Positions 18,445 through 27,621 are shown, counted from the stretch's first letter. The stretch: 64,000 bases of DNA from an uncultured Pseudophaeobacter sp. (GCA_905479575.1 CAJQNB010000007.1:124001-188000); one strand, 5' to 3'. Notes: a model not told the origin generated them from the letters alone. Made by a program: numbers and translations.

Positions 18445-20121
18445 ATGAGCTACAAGAGTGACATCGAGATCGCCCGCGAGGCGAATAAGCTCCCGATCCA
18501 AGAGATTGGTGCCAAAATCGGAATTTCGAGCGGTGATCTGCTGCCCTATGGCCACGATAAGGCCAAGGTCAGCCAGGAGTTCATCAACTCGGTGCAGGAC
18601 CGTACCGATGGCAAGTTGATCCTGGTGACCGCGATCAACCCGACGCCTGCGGGTGAAGGCAAGACCACCACCACCGTGGGGCTGGGCGATGGCCTGAACC
18701 GCATTGGCAAAAACGCCATGGTCTGCATCCGTGAAGCCTCGCTGGGGCCAAACTTTGGCATGAAGGGCGGCGCTGCTGGCGGCGGCTATGCACAGGTTGT
18801 GCCGATGGAGGAGATGAACCTTCACTTTACCGGCGATTTCCATGCGATCACCTCGGCGCATTCGCTGCTGTCAGCGATGATCGACAACCACATCTACTGG
18901 GGCAACGAATGCGACATCGACATCCGTCGCGTCGCCTGGCGTCGTGTGGTCGATATGAACGACCGCGCCCTGCGTCAGATCACTGCCTCCCTGGGTGGCG
19001 TGTCCAACGGTTTCCCACGTGAAACCGGGTTTGACATCACCGTCGCCTCCGAGGTCATGGCGATCCTCTGCCTGGCCACCGACCTGAAAGACCTGGAAAA
19101 GCGCCTTGGCGACATCATCGTGGCTTACCGCCGCGACAAAACCGCCGTCTACTGCCGCGACATCAAAGCAGAAGGCGCCATGACCGTGCTGCTGAAAGAC
19201 GCGATGCAGCCAAACCTTGTACAGACCCTGGAAAACAACCCAGCCTTTGTACACGGCGGTCCTTTTGCCAATATCGCCCATGGCTGTAACTCGGTCATCG
19301 CCACCAAAACCGCGCTTAAAGTCTGCGACTACGTTGTGACCGAAGCGGGCTTTGGTGCTGACCTTGGTGCAGAAAAGTTCATGAACATCAAGTGCCGCAA
19401 GGCCGGTATCGCGCCGTCGGCTGTGGTTCTGGTTGCCACCGTGCGTGCGATGAAGATGAACGGCGGCGTTGCCAAGGCAGATCTGGGCGCTGAAAACGTC
19501 GAGGCAGTGAACAATGGTTGTGCCAACCTGGGTCGCCACATCGAGAACATCAAAAGCTTTGGTGTGCCTGTTGTTGTTGCCATCAACCACTTTGTCACTG
19601 ACACCGAGGCCGAAGTTGACGCGGTCAAAGCTTATGCAGAAACCCATGGTGTTGAGGCGGTTCTGTCGCGCCACTGGGAGCTGGGTTCGGAAGGCTCCGC
19701 GCCGCTGGCCGAGAAAATTGTTGAAATCGTCGATACCGGATCTGCCAACTTTGCGCCGATCTATCCTGACGACATGTCACTGTTCGACAAGATCGACACG
19801 ATTGCCAAGCGCATCTACCGCGCGGACGAAGTGCTGGCTGACAACAAGATCCGCAACCAGCTGAAAGAATGGGAAGAGGCAGGATACGGCAACCTGCCGG
19901 TCTGCATGGCAAAAACCCAGTACTCCTTCTCGACCGACCCAACCCTGCGCGGCGCGCCTGTTGGCCATTCGGTTCCGGTTCGCGAAGTACGCCTTTCGGC
20001 AGGGGCTGGTTTCATCGTCGCAGTCTGCGGTGAAATCATGACCATGCCGGGTCTGCCCCGCACCCCTGCAGCAGAGAATATCTGCCTAAATGACGACGGC
20101 CAGATCGAAGGCTTGTTCTAA
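18445..20121 (+). CDS. fhs: Formate--tetrahydrofolate ligase
   Basis: A 558-residue enzyme that makes 10-formyl-THF from formate, THF and ATP. The P-loop [11 protein letters not shown] covers about residues 66-76, and the length and the [18 protein letters not shown] block are typical. Together with folD downstream it connects formate with 5,10-methylene-THF. In roseobacters this route can carry C1 units released from methylated compounds. It is preceded by a 186-bp leader and followed by its own hairpin terminator, so it may be transcribed partly apart from folD. Confidence 0.97.
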   Translation: MSYKSDIEIAREANKLPIQEIGAKIGISSGDLLPYGHDKAKVSQEFINSVQDRTDGKLILVTAINPTPAGEGKTTTTVGLGDGLNRIGKNAMVCIREASLGPNFGMKGGAAGGGYAQVVPMEEMNLHFTGDFHAITSAHSLLSAMIDNHIYWGNECDIDIRRVAWRRVVDMNDRALRQITASLGGVSNGFPRETGFDITVASEVMAILCLATDLKDLEKRLGDIIVAYRRDKTAVYCRDIKAEGAMTVLLKDAMQPNLVQTLENNPAFVHGGPFANIAHGCNSVIATKTALKVCDYVVTEAGFGADLGAEKFMNIKCRKAGIAPSAVVLVATVRAMKMNGGVAKADLGAENVEAVNNGCANLGRHIENIKSFGVPVVVAINHFVTDTEAEVDAVKAYAETHGVEAVLSRHWELGSEGSAPLAEKIVEIVDTGSANFAPIYPDDMSLFDKIDTIAKRIYRADEVLADNKIRNQLKEWEEAGYGNLPVCMAKTQYSFSTDPTLRGAPVGHSVPVREVRLSAGAGFIVAVCGEIMTMPGLPRTPAAENICLNDDGQIEGLF

Positions 20122-20141
20122 GACGCAAAATGCGCTTTCTG

Positions 20142-20180
20142 CGGCCCGAGACACTCTCTCGGGCCGTATGAGTTTTAAGC
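20142..20180 (+). terminator. Hairpin terminator after fhs
   Basis: CGGCCCGAGA and TCTCGGGCCG form a perfect 10-bp stem around a 5-nt loop, then TATGAGTTTTAAG. The modest T tract suggests partial termination, leaving some transcript for the chorismate mutase gene 16 bp later. Confidence 0.6.
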
Positions 20181-20181
20181 G

Positions 20182-20487
20182 ATGACAGATTTGACCCCGG
20201 CGCAGAACTGCGCTGACATGACCGAACTGCGGGCCCAGATTGATGATCTGGACCAAATGCTGGTAGAGCTCCTGGCGATACGCGCAGGGTATATTGACCG
20301 GGCGGTTGAGCTCAAAAGCCAGAATGGCTGGCCGGCACGGATCCCGGCTCGGGTTGAGGAAGTCATCAGCAATGCCCGCGCCAAGGCGGGTCAGTCCGGG
20401 CTGGACCCGGATCTGATCGAGGGCCTGTGGCGCCAGCTGGTGGAATGGTCGATTGCGCGTGAGGCGCGAGTGATCCACGAGAGATAA
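20182..20487 (+). CDS. Chorismate mutase (AroQ type)
   Basis: A 101-residue, all-helical chorismate mutase monomer. ELRAQIDDLDQMLVELLAIR followed by AVELK gives the expected pattern of Arg (about 17 and 34) and Lys (about 45) contacts; the C-terminal helix has LWRQLVEWSIARE. The reaction is chorismate to prephenate, for Phe and Tyr. The closely related isochorismate-pyruvate lyases cannot be ruled out by eye. The ribosome site is weak (TTTAAGCG). Its position between fhs and folD is unrelated to aromatic synthesis in any obvious way. Confidence 0.85.
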   Translation: MTDLTPAQNCADMTELRAQIDDLDQMLVELLAIRAGYIDRAVELKSQNGWPARIPARVEEVISNARAKAGQSGLDPDLIEGLWRQLVEWSIAREARVIHER

Positions 20488-20526
20488 GGCGAACCGGTTT
20501 GGTTTCGCGGTAAAAGGAAGAATGCA

Positions 20527-21429
20527 ATGGCAGCAAACATCATTGACGGCAAAGCCTTCGCCGCCACGGTACGCGAAAAAGTCGCAGGGCATGTTGCGCG
20601 GCTGAAGGAAGAAAACGACATTACTCCCGGTCTTGCCGTGGTTCTGGTGGGCGAAGATCCTGCAAGCCAGGTCTATGTGCGCTCCAAGGGCAAGCAGACT
20701 GTTGAAGTCGGCATGAACTCCTATGAGCACAAGATGGAGGCCGATACCTCGGAAGAGGATTTGCTGGCGGTGATCAATGGGCTGAACAACGACCCTGCCG
20801 TGCATGGTATTCTGGTGCAGCTGCCGTTGCCCGATCATCTGAACGAAGACCTGATCATCAATTCCATCGCGCCGGAAAAAGACGTGGACGGGTTCCATAT
20901 CTCCAACGTCGGCCTGCTGGGGACTGGTCAGAAATCCATGGTGCCCTGCACCCCGCTGGGCTGCCTGATGATGCTGCGTGACTATCACGGCAGCCTCTCT
21001 GGCATGGATGCGGTGGTGATTGGCCGCTCCAATATCGTGGGTAAGCCGATGGCTCAGCTGTTGCTGGGCGATAGCTGCACCGTCACCATCGCGCATAGCC
21101 GCACCAAAGACCTGCCAGAGGTGGTGCGCCGTGCCGATATCGTGGTGGCCGCTGTTGGCCGTCCTGAAATGGTGCCGGGCGACTGGATCAAAGAAGGCGC
21201 CACCGTCATCGACGTAGGCATCAACCGCATCCCGGCGCCGGAAAAGGGCGAAGGCAAGATGAAGCTGGTCGGCGACGCTGATTTTGCCAGCTGTTCGGAA
21301 CGTGCCGGTGCCATCACCCCGGTTCCCGGTGGCGTTGGCCCGATGACCATTGCCTGCCTTTTGGCCAATACGGTTACCGCCTGCTGCCGCGCCAATGGTC
21401 TGGCAGAGCCCGAAGGCCTGACCGCCTGA
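20527..21429 (+). CDS. folD: Methylene-THF dehydrogenase/cyclohydrolase FolD
   Basis: A 300-residue bifunctional enzyme converting 5,10-methylene-THF to 10-formyl-THF with NADP. The conserved [15 protein letters not shown] start of the active site (Lys in the YxxxK pattern), QLPLPDHL, and the dinucleotide-binding segment [17 protein letters not shown] are all seen. AAGGAAG precedes the ATG. It follows the chorismate mutase gene by 39 bp and has a good terminator behind it. Confidence 0.97.
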   Translation: MAANIIDGKAFAATVREKVAGHVARLKEENDITPGLAVVLVGEDPASQVYVRSKGKQTVEVGMNSYEHKMEADTSEEDLLAVINGLNNDPAVHGILVQLPLPDHLNEDLIINSIAPEKDVDGFHISNVGLLGTGQKSMVPCTPLGCLMMLRDYHGSLSGMDAVVIGRSNIVGKPMAQLLLGDSCTVTIAHSRTKDLPEVVRRADIVVAAVGRPEMVPGDWIKEGATVIDVGINRIPAPEKGEGKMKLVGDADFASCSERAGAITPVPGGVGPMTIACLLANTVTACCRANGLAEPEGLTA

Positions 21430-21458
21430 TCCTGCCGACCTTTTGGATTTAACACCAG

Positions 21459-21492
21459 CAGGGCGCCCTAAACAGGGTGCCCTGTGTTGTTT
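21459..21492 (+). terminator. Rho-independent terminator after folD
   Basis: CAGGGCGCCC pairs with GGGTGCCCTG (one G-U) around a 6-nt loop, followed by TGTTGTTT. It sits 29 bp past folD and abuts the end of the convergent minus-strand gene. Confidence 0.72.
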
Positions 21493-22016
21493 CAGGCCAA
21501 AGCTGCGCCTCTGGTGCTGGGCCAGGTCAGGATGCGCAGGGGCCGCCCCAGAAAACTGCCAGAGGCCAGCCCCAGCAGGGCCGGGAACAGGATCTGATAG
21601 ACCAGCCCTGCGGTCAGGTCCGGCGCCACAGCGGCAAAGACGCCATTGGCAAAGTTGGCCCAGAACAACAACATCATGACGCAGAGGCTCAGCCATTCTC
21701 CGGTGACCTCAGCCCGCAGCCCGGTGCGGGTGATGATCCAGCGCCCCTGCAGCCGATACCCGCCAAGGATACCACAGAGATAGGCCAGGCCCCAGGCGGT
21801 CAGGGCCAGCTCGGGGCGTTGTTGCGCCATCAGGGTAGGGACGGTGGTCAGCGCAATCAGTGGCATCAGGAAATAGGGCAGGATCGAAATTTTGCGGTCC
21901 CGGCTACAGAAAATTCCCAGTCCAATCAGCAAAAACAGCAGCGGCCAGATCCAGATCGGGGCGCCCGTTACAATGCCGGTCACGATGCCAGGCAGAAATT
22001 CAGTTACAAAGTTCAT
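21492..22016 (-). CDS. Small multi-span membrane protein (DUF6622-like)
   Basis: A 174-residue protein with about four or five membrane segments: APIWIWPLLFLLIGLGIF, a second around residues 50-65, one near LTAWGLAYLCGILGG, and one in WLSLCVMMLLFWANF. A P-x-W-x-W-x-LL start followed by R-x-R is reminiscent of the DUF6622 family, but I am not certain. The ATG at 22016 has AAGGA at good spacing. It forms a pair with the DUF2306-like gene upstream (15 bp gap) and is divergent from a LytTR regulator. Confidence 0.6.
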   Translation of the reverse strand: MNFVTEFLPGIVTGIVTGAPIWIWPLLFLLIGLGIFCSRDRKISILPYFLMPLIALTTVPTLMAQQRPELALTAWGLAYLCGILGGYRLQGRWIITRTGLRAEVTGEWLSLCVMMLLFWANFANGVFAAVAPDLTAGLVYQILFPALLGLASGSFLGRPLRILTWPSTRGAALA

Positions 22017-22031
22017 CACCATATTCCTTGT

Positions 22032-22430
22032 TCAAAGACCAAAAACAACGGCATGCATCAGCCGCCCAGGCAGCAGGGTAAAAACGCCAGCCGCCGTCAA
22101 AGAGCCATAGGTGAGCCAGGTCATCACCCGGCGATGCCGCCCCATGCGCTTGCCGCGCGCGGCAGAGACAGCCACGACCAGCGACACCAGGGTCACCAGA
22201 GACAACAGGTGGATGGGGCTGAAGCCGCCAATCAATTGGATCTCCTGGATCCAGAAACTCGACAGGGCGACGCAGGCCATCAGCAAAACCCAAGCCCAGC
22301 CAAGGACCCTGTGCAGGCGATTGCCGCGCACCAGGGTGAACAGGGCGATGGTCAGCGGGATAAGGGCCAGGGCGGCACAGGCGTGAACCTGAATGGGCCA
22401 GGGCACAGAGAAAAGCGGTGAAAGTGTCAT
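22032..22430 (-). CDS. DUF2306-type small membrane protein
   Basis: A 132-residue protein with about four membrane helices. HACAALALIPLTIALFTLVRGNRLHRVLGWAW and the second His-rich block GRHRRVMTWL are typical of the DUF2306 family, which has cytochrome-like His positions but no established function. I chose the ATG at 22430; a start 30 bp upstream would lie inside a palindrome. Its promoter must be in the 109-bp gap shared with the LytTR gene, which suggests regulation by that protein. Confidence 0.7.
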   Translation of the reverse strand: MTLSPLFSVPWPIQVHACAALALIPLTIALFTLVRGNRLHRVLGWAWVLLMACVALSSFWIQEIQLIGGFSPIHLLSLVTLVSLVVAVSAARGKRMGRHRRVMTWLTYGSLTAAGVFTLLPGRLMHAVVFGL

Positions 22431-22437
22431 TGGAGGT

Positions 22438-22467
22438 CCATGGTTGATATCTGCCCTCAACCCATGG
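22438..22467. promoter_or_regulatory. Candidate operator: inverted repeat in the LytTR/DUF2306 gap
   Basis: CCATGGTTGA and TCAACCCATGG are inverted copies (one extra base in the right arm) 9 bp apart. The element lies 8 bp upstream of the DUF2306 ATG and about 70 bp from the LytTR start. It could be an operator or a 5' leader hairpin. LytTR proteins usually bind direct repeats, so its binding protein is open. Confidence 0.4.
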
Positions 22468-22539
22468 CAATTTCAGCGCAATATCGGCAAAGTGATTTAC
22501 GCCAGAGGCCGGATGGCTTCGTGAAATGCAGGGAATTTT

Positions 22540-23334
22540 GTGGAAATGTCATTCACGATGCGCCAACAACCGATGACAGTTTGGCTGCTTTTGCTCTGGG
22601 TTCTGGTGACGATTTTTGCCGCCTCGGCCGGACCCTTTGGCACATTTGAAGGCCTGGGGTTTGGGGGGCGCCTTGGCTATTGGGCGGTGATTGTGGGCCT
22701 GTCGATCTGTCTGACCCGGCTGCAATTGCATCTGTTGCGCGGTCGGCCACAGATCCTGCGCTTTGCCAGCCAGCTGCCCTATGGGCTGGCGCTGGCGGCG
22801 ATTGCCCACGGCATGAATATGGTGATCTTTGCAAACTGGGGCGGCTGGTCCGATTTTGGCTTTTTGGCCCTGGTGACGCTGAGTGTTGTTTTGATGATTG
22901 AGGCGGCGGTGTTTCTGGCCCGCAGCTATGCCCAGCCGGTTGTGCCGCCGGTGGTGCCGCCGACAGCTGAGCCCGACAACCCGGCGGCGCCGCCTGATCC
23001 CGGTGCTGATTGTGAACCTGACCCGGCGGTTCTGTTCCAGCGCCGTTTGCCACTGGAAAAACGCGGCGCTTTGATCCGGCTGGAGGCGCAGGATCACTAT
23101 TTGCTGGTGGTCACCGACCAAGGCAGCGACACCCTGTTGTTGCGCCTTGGCGATGCCGCTGATGAACTGGCTGAGGTAGGGGTGCGGGTGCATCGCTCCC
23201 ATTGGGTCAGCTGCGCGCAGGTGCGCGGGCACAGCCGCCAAAAGGGCCGTGATTTTCTCAAGATGGCGGATGGGCAGCAGGTGCCGGTTAGCCGCAGCTA
23301 CAAAGAGGCCGCGCAGGCGGCGGGGCTTTTCTAG
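22540..23334 (+). CDS. Membrane-anchored LytTR family regulator
   Basis: A 264-residue protein. The first 130 or so residues hold about four membrane helices, then comes a Pro-rich linker (VVPPVVPPTAEP), then a C-terminal LytTR DNA-binding domain (about 165-262) with LEAQDHYLLVVTDQGSDTLL and VHRSHWVSCAQV. LytTR domains bind promoter DNA through beta strands. This one seems to sense a membrane signal directly, with no receiver domain or partner kinase. The GTG at 22540 follows AGGGA; the ATG at 22546 is an alternative. It is divergent from the DUF2306 gene, its likeliest target. Confidence 0.85.
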   Translation: MEMSFTMRQQPMTVWLLLLWVLVTIFAASAGPFGTFEGLGFGGRLGYWAVIVGLSICLTRLQLHLLRGRPQILRFASQLPYGLALAAIAHGMNMVIFANWGGWSDFGFLALVTLSVVLMIEAAVFLARSYAQPVVPPVVPPTAEPDNPAAPPDPGADCEPDPAVLFQRRLPLEKRGALIRLEAQDHYLLVVTDQGSDTLLLRLGDAADELAEVGVRVHRSHWVSCAQVRGHSRQKGRDFLKMADGQQVPVSRSYKEAAQAAGLF

Positions 23335-23343
23335 AGCCCTCGC

Positions 23344-23787
23344 TTAGGGCTTAACCGGCATCATGGTGCCTTGCAGCACGGCGATGAGTTTCTCCTCTTG
23401 GCCGGTGACGGCATGCACCTCGGCGCTGACCACAACAAGCCGGCGCCCGGGTTTGATTACCCGGCCCGTAGCGCGCAGATAGTCCCCGGCGCCGGGGGCC
23501 AACAGGTTGACCTTGATTTCAGCTGTCATCACCTCCTGATCTGGTGACAACAGGGTGAGCGCCGAATAGCCCGCAGCGCTGTCCCCTATGGCAAAGGTCA
23601 GCGCGGCATGGGCAAAGCCCTGCTGTTGACGGCTGGTGGCCAGGATGGGGGCTGTGATCACCACCTCTCCGGGGGCAATGCTGCTGAGACTGGCCCCGAG
23701 TGTTTCCATCATGCTCTGACGGGCAAAGCTGTCGCGAATGCGCTGTTCCAAAGGCGGGTCCTTTTGTTGCAAGTCGTGAATGTTCAA
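23344..23787 (-). CDS. PaaI-like hot-dog thioesterase
   Basis: A 147-residue protein of the PaaI/thioesterase superfamily. QGFAHAALTFAIGDSAAGYSAL corresponds to the active-site helix region (usually H-G-G...D), with Asp retained, and the strand block EVMTAEIKVNLLAPG is typical. It probably hydrolyses an acyl- or aryl-CoA. Translation appears to start at a TTG (23787) with only a weak ribosome site, so the start is uncertain. It is convergent with the LytTR gene and downstream of marR on the same strand. Confidence 0.78.
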   Translation of the reverse strand: MNIHDLQQKDPPLEQRIRDSFARQSMMETLGASLSSIAPGEVVITAPILATSRQQQGFAHAALTFAIGDSAAGYSALTLLSPDQEVMTAEIKVNLLAPGAGDYLRATGRVIKPGRRLVVVSAEVHAVTGQEEKLIAVLQGTMMPVKP

Positions 23788-23953
23788 ACGCCAAGCCTAA
23801 AGCAGGACAGGTCGCCTGCGCAGGTGACGCTGCGTGCCGATCAAGCGCGCAATGGCCTGCGGGCGGTGCAGCCCTGCATAGCCGCAGGGTGACAGCAGGG
23901 GCATTGTTTTACGCATCGTGACCCGCTCCTGGGCTGGGGGCTACGGCAGGTTG

Positions 23954-24610
23954 TCAGGTGGTGTCGGGATCCTTGGCAAGCTGCTCGGCGATGGCCTTGA
24001 TTTCCTCCGGGAACCGGGTTCGGCCAATGGGGCCGGCCTCTTCCGTCCATGCGGCGAAGCGTTCGAACAGCGGCACAAACAGCGCGAGCTCTTCCTCGCT
24101 CCAGCCGGATAGGAATTCCCCAAGGATCAGAAACTTGAAGCGGCGCACAGCCTCGATGATGGCAGTCCCACGGTCTGTCAGCTCTACCAGAGTGCGGCGG
24201 GCATCGCGCTGGCTGGCGGTGCGCCTGGCCAGCCCGCGCGCGATCAGGTCACTGACAACGCGCGAGGCGCGCGAAGGGTCTATGCGCAGGCGGGTGGCGA
24301 TGGTGGCCACCATTACCTCTTCGGTTTCGTCGTCGCCGCCAAAGGCGCTGGCCGGGGCCCAGATCGCCATCATTACATCCAGCTGCGCCAGATCGATTTC
24401 ATCGTCCAGCCCAAAGGCCGCCAGGGCCGCCGCGCCCAGTTCGCGCTTGTTCACCCGGCGCCGCCACTGCTGCAGGACGCCATCGACCTCCAGTGCGGCT
24501 GTTCCGGTCCGGCTGTCAATTCCGGCCTGTTCCAGAAATTGCGTCAGTTCAGTGTCGCGTCCGCCTATAGCTCCGCCCTCCCGGTTGCTGACGCCCGCTG
24601 GGATCGTCAT
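23954..24610 (-). CDS. MarR family transcriptional regulator
   Basis: A 218-residue winged-helix protein. The recognition region VATIATRLRIDPSRASRVVSDLIARGLARR and the wing with DARRTLVELTDRG are typical MarR. It has an N-terminal extension of about 65 residues compared with small MarR proteins. The ATG at 24610 faces the MFS efflux gene across 138 bp that contain a palindrome overlapping a TTGACA box. By family logic it represses the MFS gene and itself and is released by a toxic ligand. The ligand is not known. Confidence 0.88.
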   Translation of the reverse strand: MTIPAGVSNREGGAIGGRDTELTQFLEQAGIDSRTGTAALEVDGVLQQWRRRVNKRELGAAALAAFGLDDEIDLAQLDVMMAIWAPASAFGGDDETEEVMVATIATRLRIDPSRASRVVSDLIARGLARRTASQRDARRTLVELTDRGTAIIEAVRRFKFLILGEFLSGWSEEELALFVPLFERFAAWTEEAGPIGRTRFPEEIKAIAEQLAKDPDTT

Positions 24611-24618
24611 GTGAAAAA

Positions 24619-24656
24619 TACATGCCGTTGACATGTAATTGCTAATATCATACATC
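24619..24656 (+). promoter_or_regulatory. MarR-type operator overlapping the MFS promoter
   Basis: TACATG (24619-24624) and CATGTA (24632-24637) form an inverted repeat with 7-bp spacing. A consensus -35 TTGACA (24628-24633) sits inside it, with TACATC 17 bp downstream as a possible -10. A repressor bound here would cover the -35 of the MFS gene and lies 9 bp from the marR start. Confidence 0.6.
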
Positions 24657-24748
24657 TGCCACCAACAGATGAGCCGTTGCAGGACAGATCGCAAGCAGTC
24701 CGTTGGGATGGCATCTTTCCAGTCCACGGCCAGAGCAAGGATTATCAT

Positions 24749-26272
24749 GTGAACGGACCAATCCCAAGTCCTCCCGCGCCCCTGGATGACCGGCAGCTGA
24801 AATTGATGATCGGAGCCATCGCTTCGGTTCTGTTTATTGCTTCGCTGGGGCAGACCGTGGTGACCACCGCGCTGCCAACTATCCTAAGTGAGCTGGGGGG
24901 GCTGGCGCAGATTACCTGGGTGATTACGGCCTATCTGATGGCGGCAACGGTGGGGGCGCCCATCTGCGGCAAGCTGGGCGATCTGTTTGGGCGTAAACCG
25001 GTGATGCAGGGCGGCATTGCGGTGTTTTTGCTGGGGTCGTTGATTTGCGCGCTGGCGCCCAACCTGTGGGCGCTGGTCGCAGGGCGGTTCGTACAGGGGA
25101 TTGGCGGCGGCGGTTTGATCGTGGTGTCGATGGCCACCGTGGCCGATATGGTGCCGGCGCGGGAGCGGGGCCGCTATCAGGGGCTTCTGGGCGGCGTTTT
25201 TGCGGCCTCCACCGTGGTGGGGCCTTTGGCCGGGGGCTTTATCGTGCAGCATTTTGCCTGGGAGTGGCTGTTTCTGTTGAACCTGCCCCTGGGGCTGGCT
25301 GCTTTTGTGGTGCTTTCGCGCTCCCTGACCTCGGTGCCGACTGGTCGGCGTCCCTCAATTGACTACGCGGGAGGGCTGAGCCTGGCCCTGCTGCTGTCCT
25401 TGGCGGTCATCTCGGCAAGCCTGGGGGGCAGCGTTCTGGCCTGGAACAGTGCCGAGATGCTGGGGCTGTTGCTGGCGACAGCTGTGGCGTTGCTGGCCTT
25501 TGCGGTGATCGAGACACGCGCGGCAGAGCCGATTTTGCCCCTGGGGCTGTTTCGGATCAACACCTTCCTGGTGTCAAACGCAGTGGGGTTGATTGTCGGC
25601 TCTGCGATGTTCGGGACGATTGTTTTTGTCCCCTTCTTCATGCAGGTGGTCAAGGGCATGTCGCCGGCGCTGTCGGGCATGTTCACCTTCCCGATGATGA
25701 TCGGCATCATTCTGGGCTCGACTATTTCGGGGCGCATCATGGTGCGGACCGGGCGGTATCGCCGGATGCCAACAGTGTCTACGCTGGTGCTGGCCGTAGC
25801 CATGGCCTCTTTTGCGCAGATGACCACCCAGACGGCTGATTGGTGGATCGCCGTATCCATGGTTCTGACCGGGCTGGGGATTGGACCTGTGATGGCAGTC
25901 GGGGTGACGGCAATCCAGAACGCAGTCCCTGTCTCTATGGTGGGGGTGGGCACGGCCAGCGCCAATATGTTTCGCATGATCGGCGGCTCGGTAGGCACAG
26001 CAGTGTTTGGTGCAGTCTTTGCCGCAGGTCTGACGCGGGAGCTTGGCGGCGCGCTTGGCGGGGTAAATCCGCGCAGTCTGAGCAAGGATGCCATTGCCGC
26101 AATGCCGCCTGAGCTGCGCGAGATGGTGGTGAGTGGCATCGCACAGGCTTTGCATCCTCTGTTCTGGGCGGCGGCCGTGATGGCCTGCCTCGCCTGCTTG
26201 ATTTCGCTGTTTCTGACAGAAATCCCCTTGGAGGATAGACTGGCCCCCAGGGGCGCGGACGCCGCTGAATAG
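24749..26272 (+). CDS. MFS multidrug efflux transporter (DHA2/14-TM type)
   Basis: A 507-residue permease with about fourteen membrane helices. VTTALPTIL in the first helix, and GKLGDLFGRKPVMQGG in the loop after helix 2 (motif A), match the drug:H+ antiporter-2 group (EmrB/QacA). I chose the GTG at 24749, with AAGG 8 bp upstream; the in-frame TTG at 24677 is too close to the promoter. Divergent from marR. It probably exports an aromatic or amphipathic toxicant. Confidence 0.88.
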   Translation: MNGPIPSPPAPLDDRQLKLMIGAIASVLFIASLGQTVVTTALPTILSELGGLAQITWVITAYLMAATVGAPICGKLGDLFGRKPVMQGGIAVFLLGSLICALAPNLWALVAGRFVQGIGGGGLIVVSMATVADMVPARERGRYQGLLGGVFAASTVVGPLAGGFIVQHFAWEWLFLLNLPLGLAAFVVLSRSLTSVPTGRRPSIDYAGGLSLALLLSLAVISASLGGSVLAWNSAEMLGLLLATAVALLAFAVIETRAAEPILPLGLFRINTFLVSNAVGLIVGSAMFGTIVFVPFFMQVVKGMSPALSGMFTFPMMIGIILGSTISGRIMVRTGRYRRMPTVSTLVLAVAMASFAQMTTQTADWWIAVSMVLTGLGIGPVMAVGVTAIQNAVPVSMVGVGTASANMFRMIGGSVGTAVFGAVFAAGLTRELGGALGGVNPRSLSKDAIAAMPPELREMVVSGIAQALHPLFWAAAVMACLACLISLFLTEIPLEDRLAPRGADAAE

Positions 26273-26479
26273 CGACCGGGCCTGCGGCAGCTGAGGCGGC
26301 AAGTGCTGTGCCGCTGAAAGGTCAGGCCGCAGTCAATATCCCTTTGGGCCGGAATGGCACCGGATTAAGACAGAGGCCCCAGAGGGCAAGGCAGATTGTG
26401 CGCCATTCTGGCAAAGAGGCGCGACGGAAATCTGGTGGCGCTGCGTTCAGACATAAAGCAAGTCAAATACAGGAGCTTT

Positions 26480-26968
26480 ATGATGTCTGCGTTACGCACA
26501 TGGGCCACGCCACTGACCGTCGCAACCTTCTTTTTTATGGGGATGACGGGGATTTTGATGTTCTTTCATCTGGATAGCACGTTGAACAAGCTGCTGCACG
26601 AATGGGGCGGCTGGCTGATGGTGGGGGGCGTACTGGCGCATCTGGTGCTGAACTGGCGTCCCTTTACCAGCTATCTGAAACGTCCCATCGGCCAGGGCAT
26701 CATCGGGCTGGGGCTGGTGGTTCTGGCGCTGTCCTTCTGGCCGGTTTCCAGCGATGGCAGCCCGGTGCGCCATCTCATGCAGGCGGTGGCGCAGTCGGAT
26801 GTTGCCACGGTCATCGCGCTGAGCGGCCAGCAGCTGGATGCGGGACTGGAGGCGCTGGCGGCGGCCGGGCTGCAGGCCGATCGCACCACCACCATGGCAG
26901 AGCTCACCGGTGGCGCGCGCGGGGTGCAAATGCAGGTGATTGATGTGTTGTTTGCCGCGGGCGACTAA
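26480..26968 (+). CDS. DUF4405 domain membrane protein
   Basis: A 162-residue protein. Two or three membrane helices lie in the first 90 residues: TPLTVATFFFMGMTGILMFFH, the segment with LLHEWGGWLMVGGVLAHLVLNW, and IGQGIIGLGLVVLALSFW. The spaced His residues in helices 1 and 2 are the DUF4405 pattern, resembling cytochrome b561 haem ligands. A soluble C-terminal domain of about 65 residues follows. AGGAG precedes the ATG. Function unknown; haem binding is inferred only from the His spacing. Confidence 0.75.
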   Translation: MMSALRTWATPLTVATFFFMGMTGILMFFHLDSTLNKLLHEWGGWLMVGGVLAHLVLNWRPFTSYLKRPIGQGIIGLGLVVLALSFWPVSSDGSPVRHLMQAVAQSDVATVIALSGQQLDAGLEALAAAGLQADRTTTMAELTGGARGVQMQVIDVLFAAGD

Positions 26969-27054
26969 CCGCCCCTTTGCCACGATGGCGCGGCGTTTGG
27001 CCCGGCTCTGCGGCAGTCTGCAGCGGCGCTGCCAAATGGCTGCAGGGGCAGGGC

Positions 27055-27621
27055 TCAGCTAACAGGAAAGCAGTATTCGAGCCGGTATTGTTCAAGCAGA
27101 GAGATGAAAGTATTCGATTTTTCAGGGCTTTCCAGCTTCTCATGCAGAATAAAGAAACTGGTTTTGTCCTTGTAAACATAGCTGTCTGCCCCCTCTCTGG
27201 GGGAGGGGGTAAAGGGCGGTTTGGGAGTGCGGCGCATTGCCATTTCGTGGCGGGCAAAAGACCCTTTTTCCATGGTGAACACCATGATGGCGGCGCCTTT
27301 TCCATCGCCATAATCGGGGATCCAGGCGGAGCGGTGTCCGTCGCGGTCTGGGTCCTGCAGCTGCAGATCCTTCAGGTTGAGCAGAAAAGACGACCACAGG
27401 ACCTTGCCGTGGTCCTGCCAGTCTTCATAGACATAGGTGGTGAGGCTACAGTGCTGCAGGCGCACTTCATGTCGGCGCTCTGCGGTCTCATGAAAGCCAG
27501 CGGCTTCCACCTGGGCGGCCAGGGCTTGCCTGTGGGTGCCCGCCAAAGCAAAGGAGGCCCCAATGGCTGTCTGACCTGCCAGCAAAGCAACACCGAGACG
27601 GGCCAAGGATGCCACCGTCAT
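27055..27621 (-). CDS. Exported protein of unknown function, coupled to the AAA+ ATPase
   Basis: A 188-residue protein with an N-terminal signal-like segment (MTVASLARLGVALLAGQTAIGASFALA) and a polar mature part containing two Cys (in LQHCSLTTY and YCFPV) that could form a disulfide. No family motif is recognised. Its ATG overlaps the stop of the AAA+ ATPase gene as ATGA (27618-27621), which implies translational coupling. It resembles a protein seen beside this ATPase in other Rhodobacteraceae, by memory only. It may be the exported partner of that ATPase. Confidence 0.65.
   Translation of the reverse strand: MTVASLARLGVALLAGQTAIGASFALAGTHRQALAAQVEAAGFHETAERRHEVRLQHCSLTTYVYEDWQDHGKVLWSSFLLNLKDLQLQDPDRDGHRSAWIPDYGDGKGAAIMVFTMEKGSFARHEMAMRRTPKPPFTPSPREGADSYVYKDKTSFFILHEKLESPEKSNTFISLLEQYRLEYCFPVS

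Noticed and set aside
21477..22421. 314-codon plus-strand frame opposite two membrane protein genes
   Set aside because: Gln/His/Pro/Gly-rich product typical of the antisense of hydrophobic genes; the minus-strand frames have membrane helices and starts.
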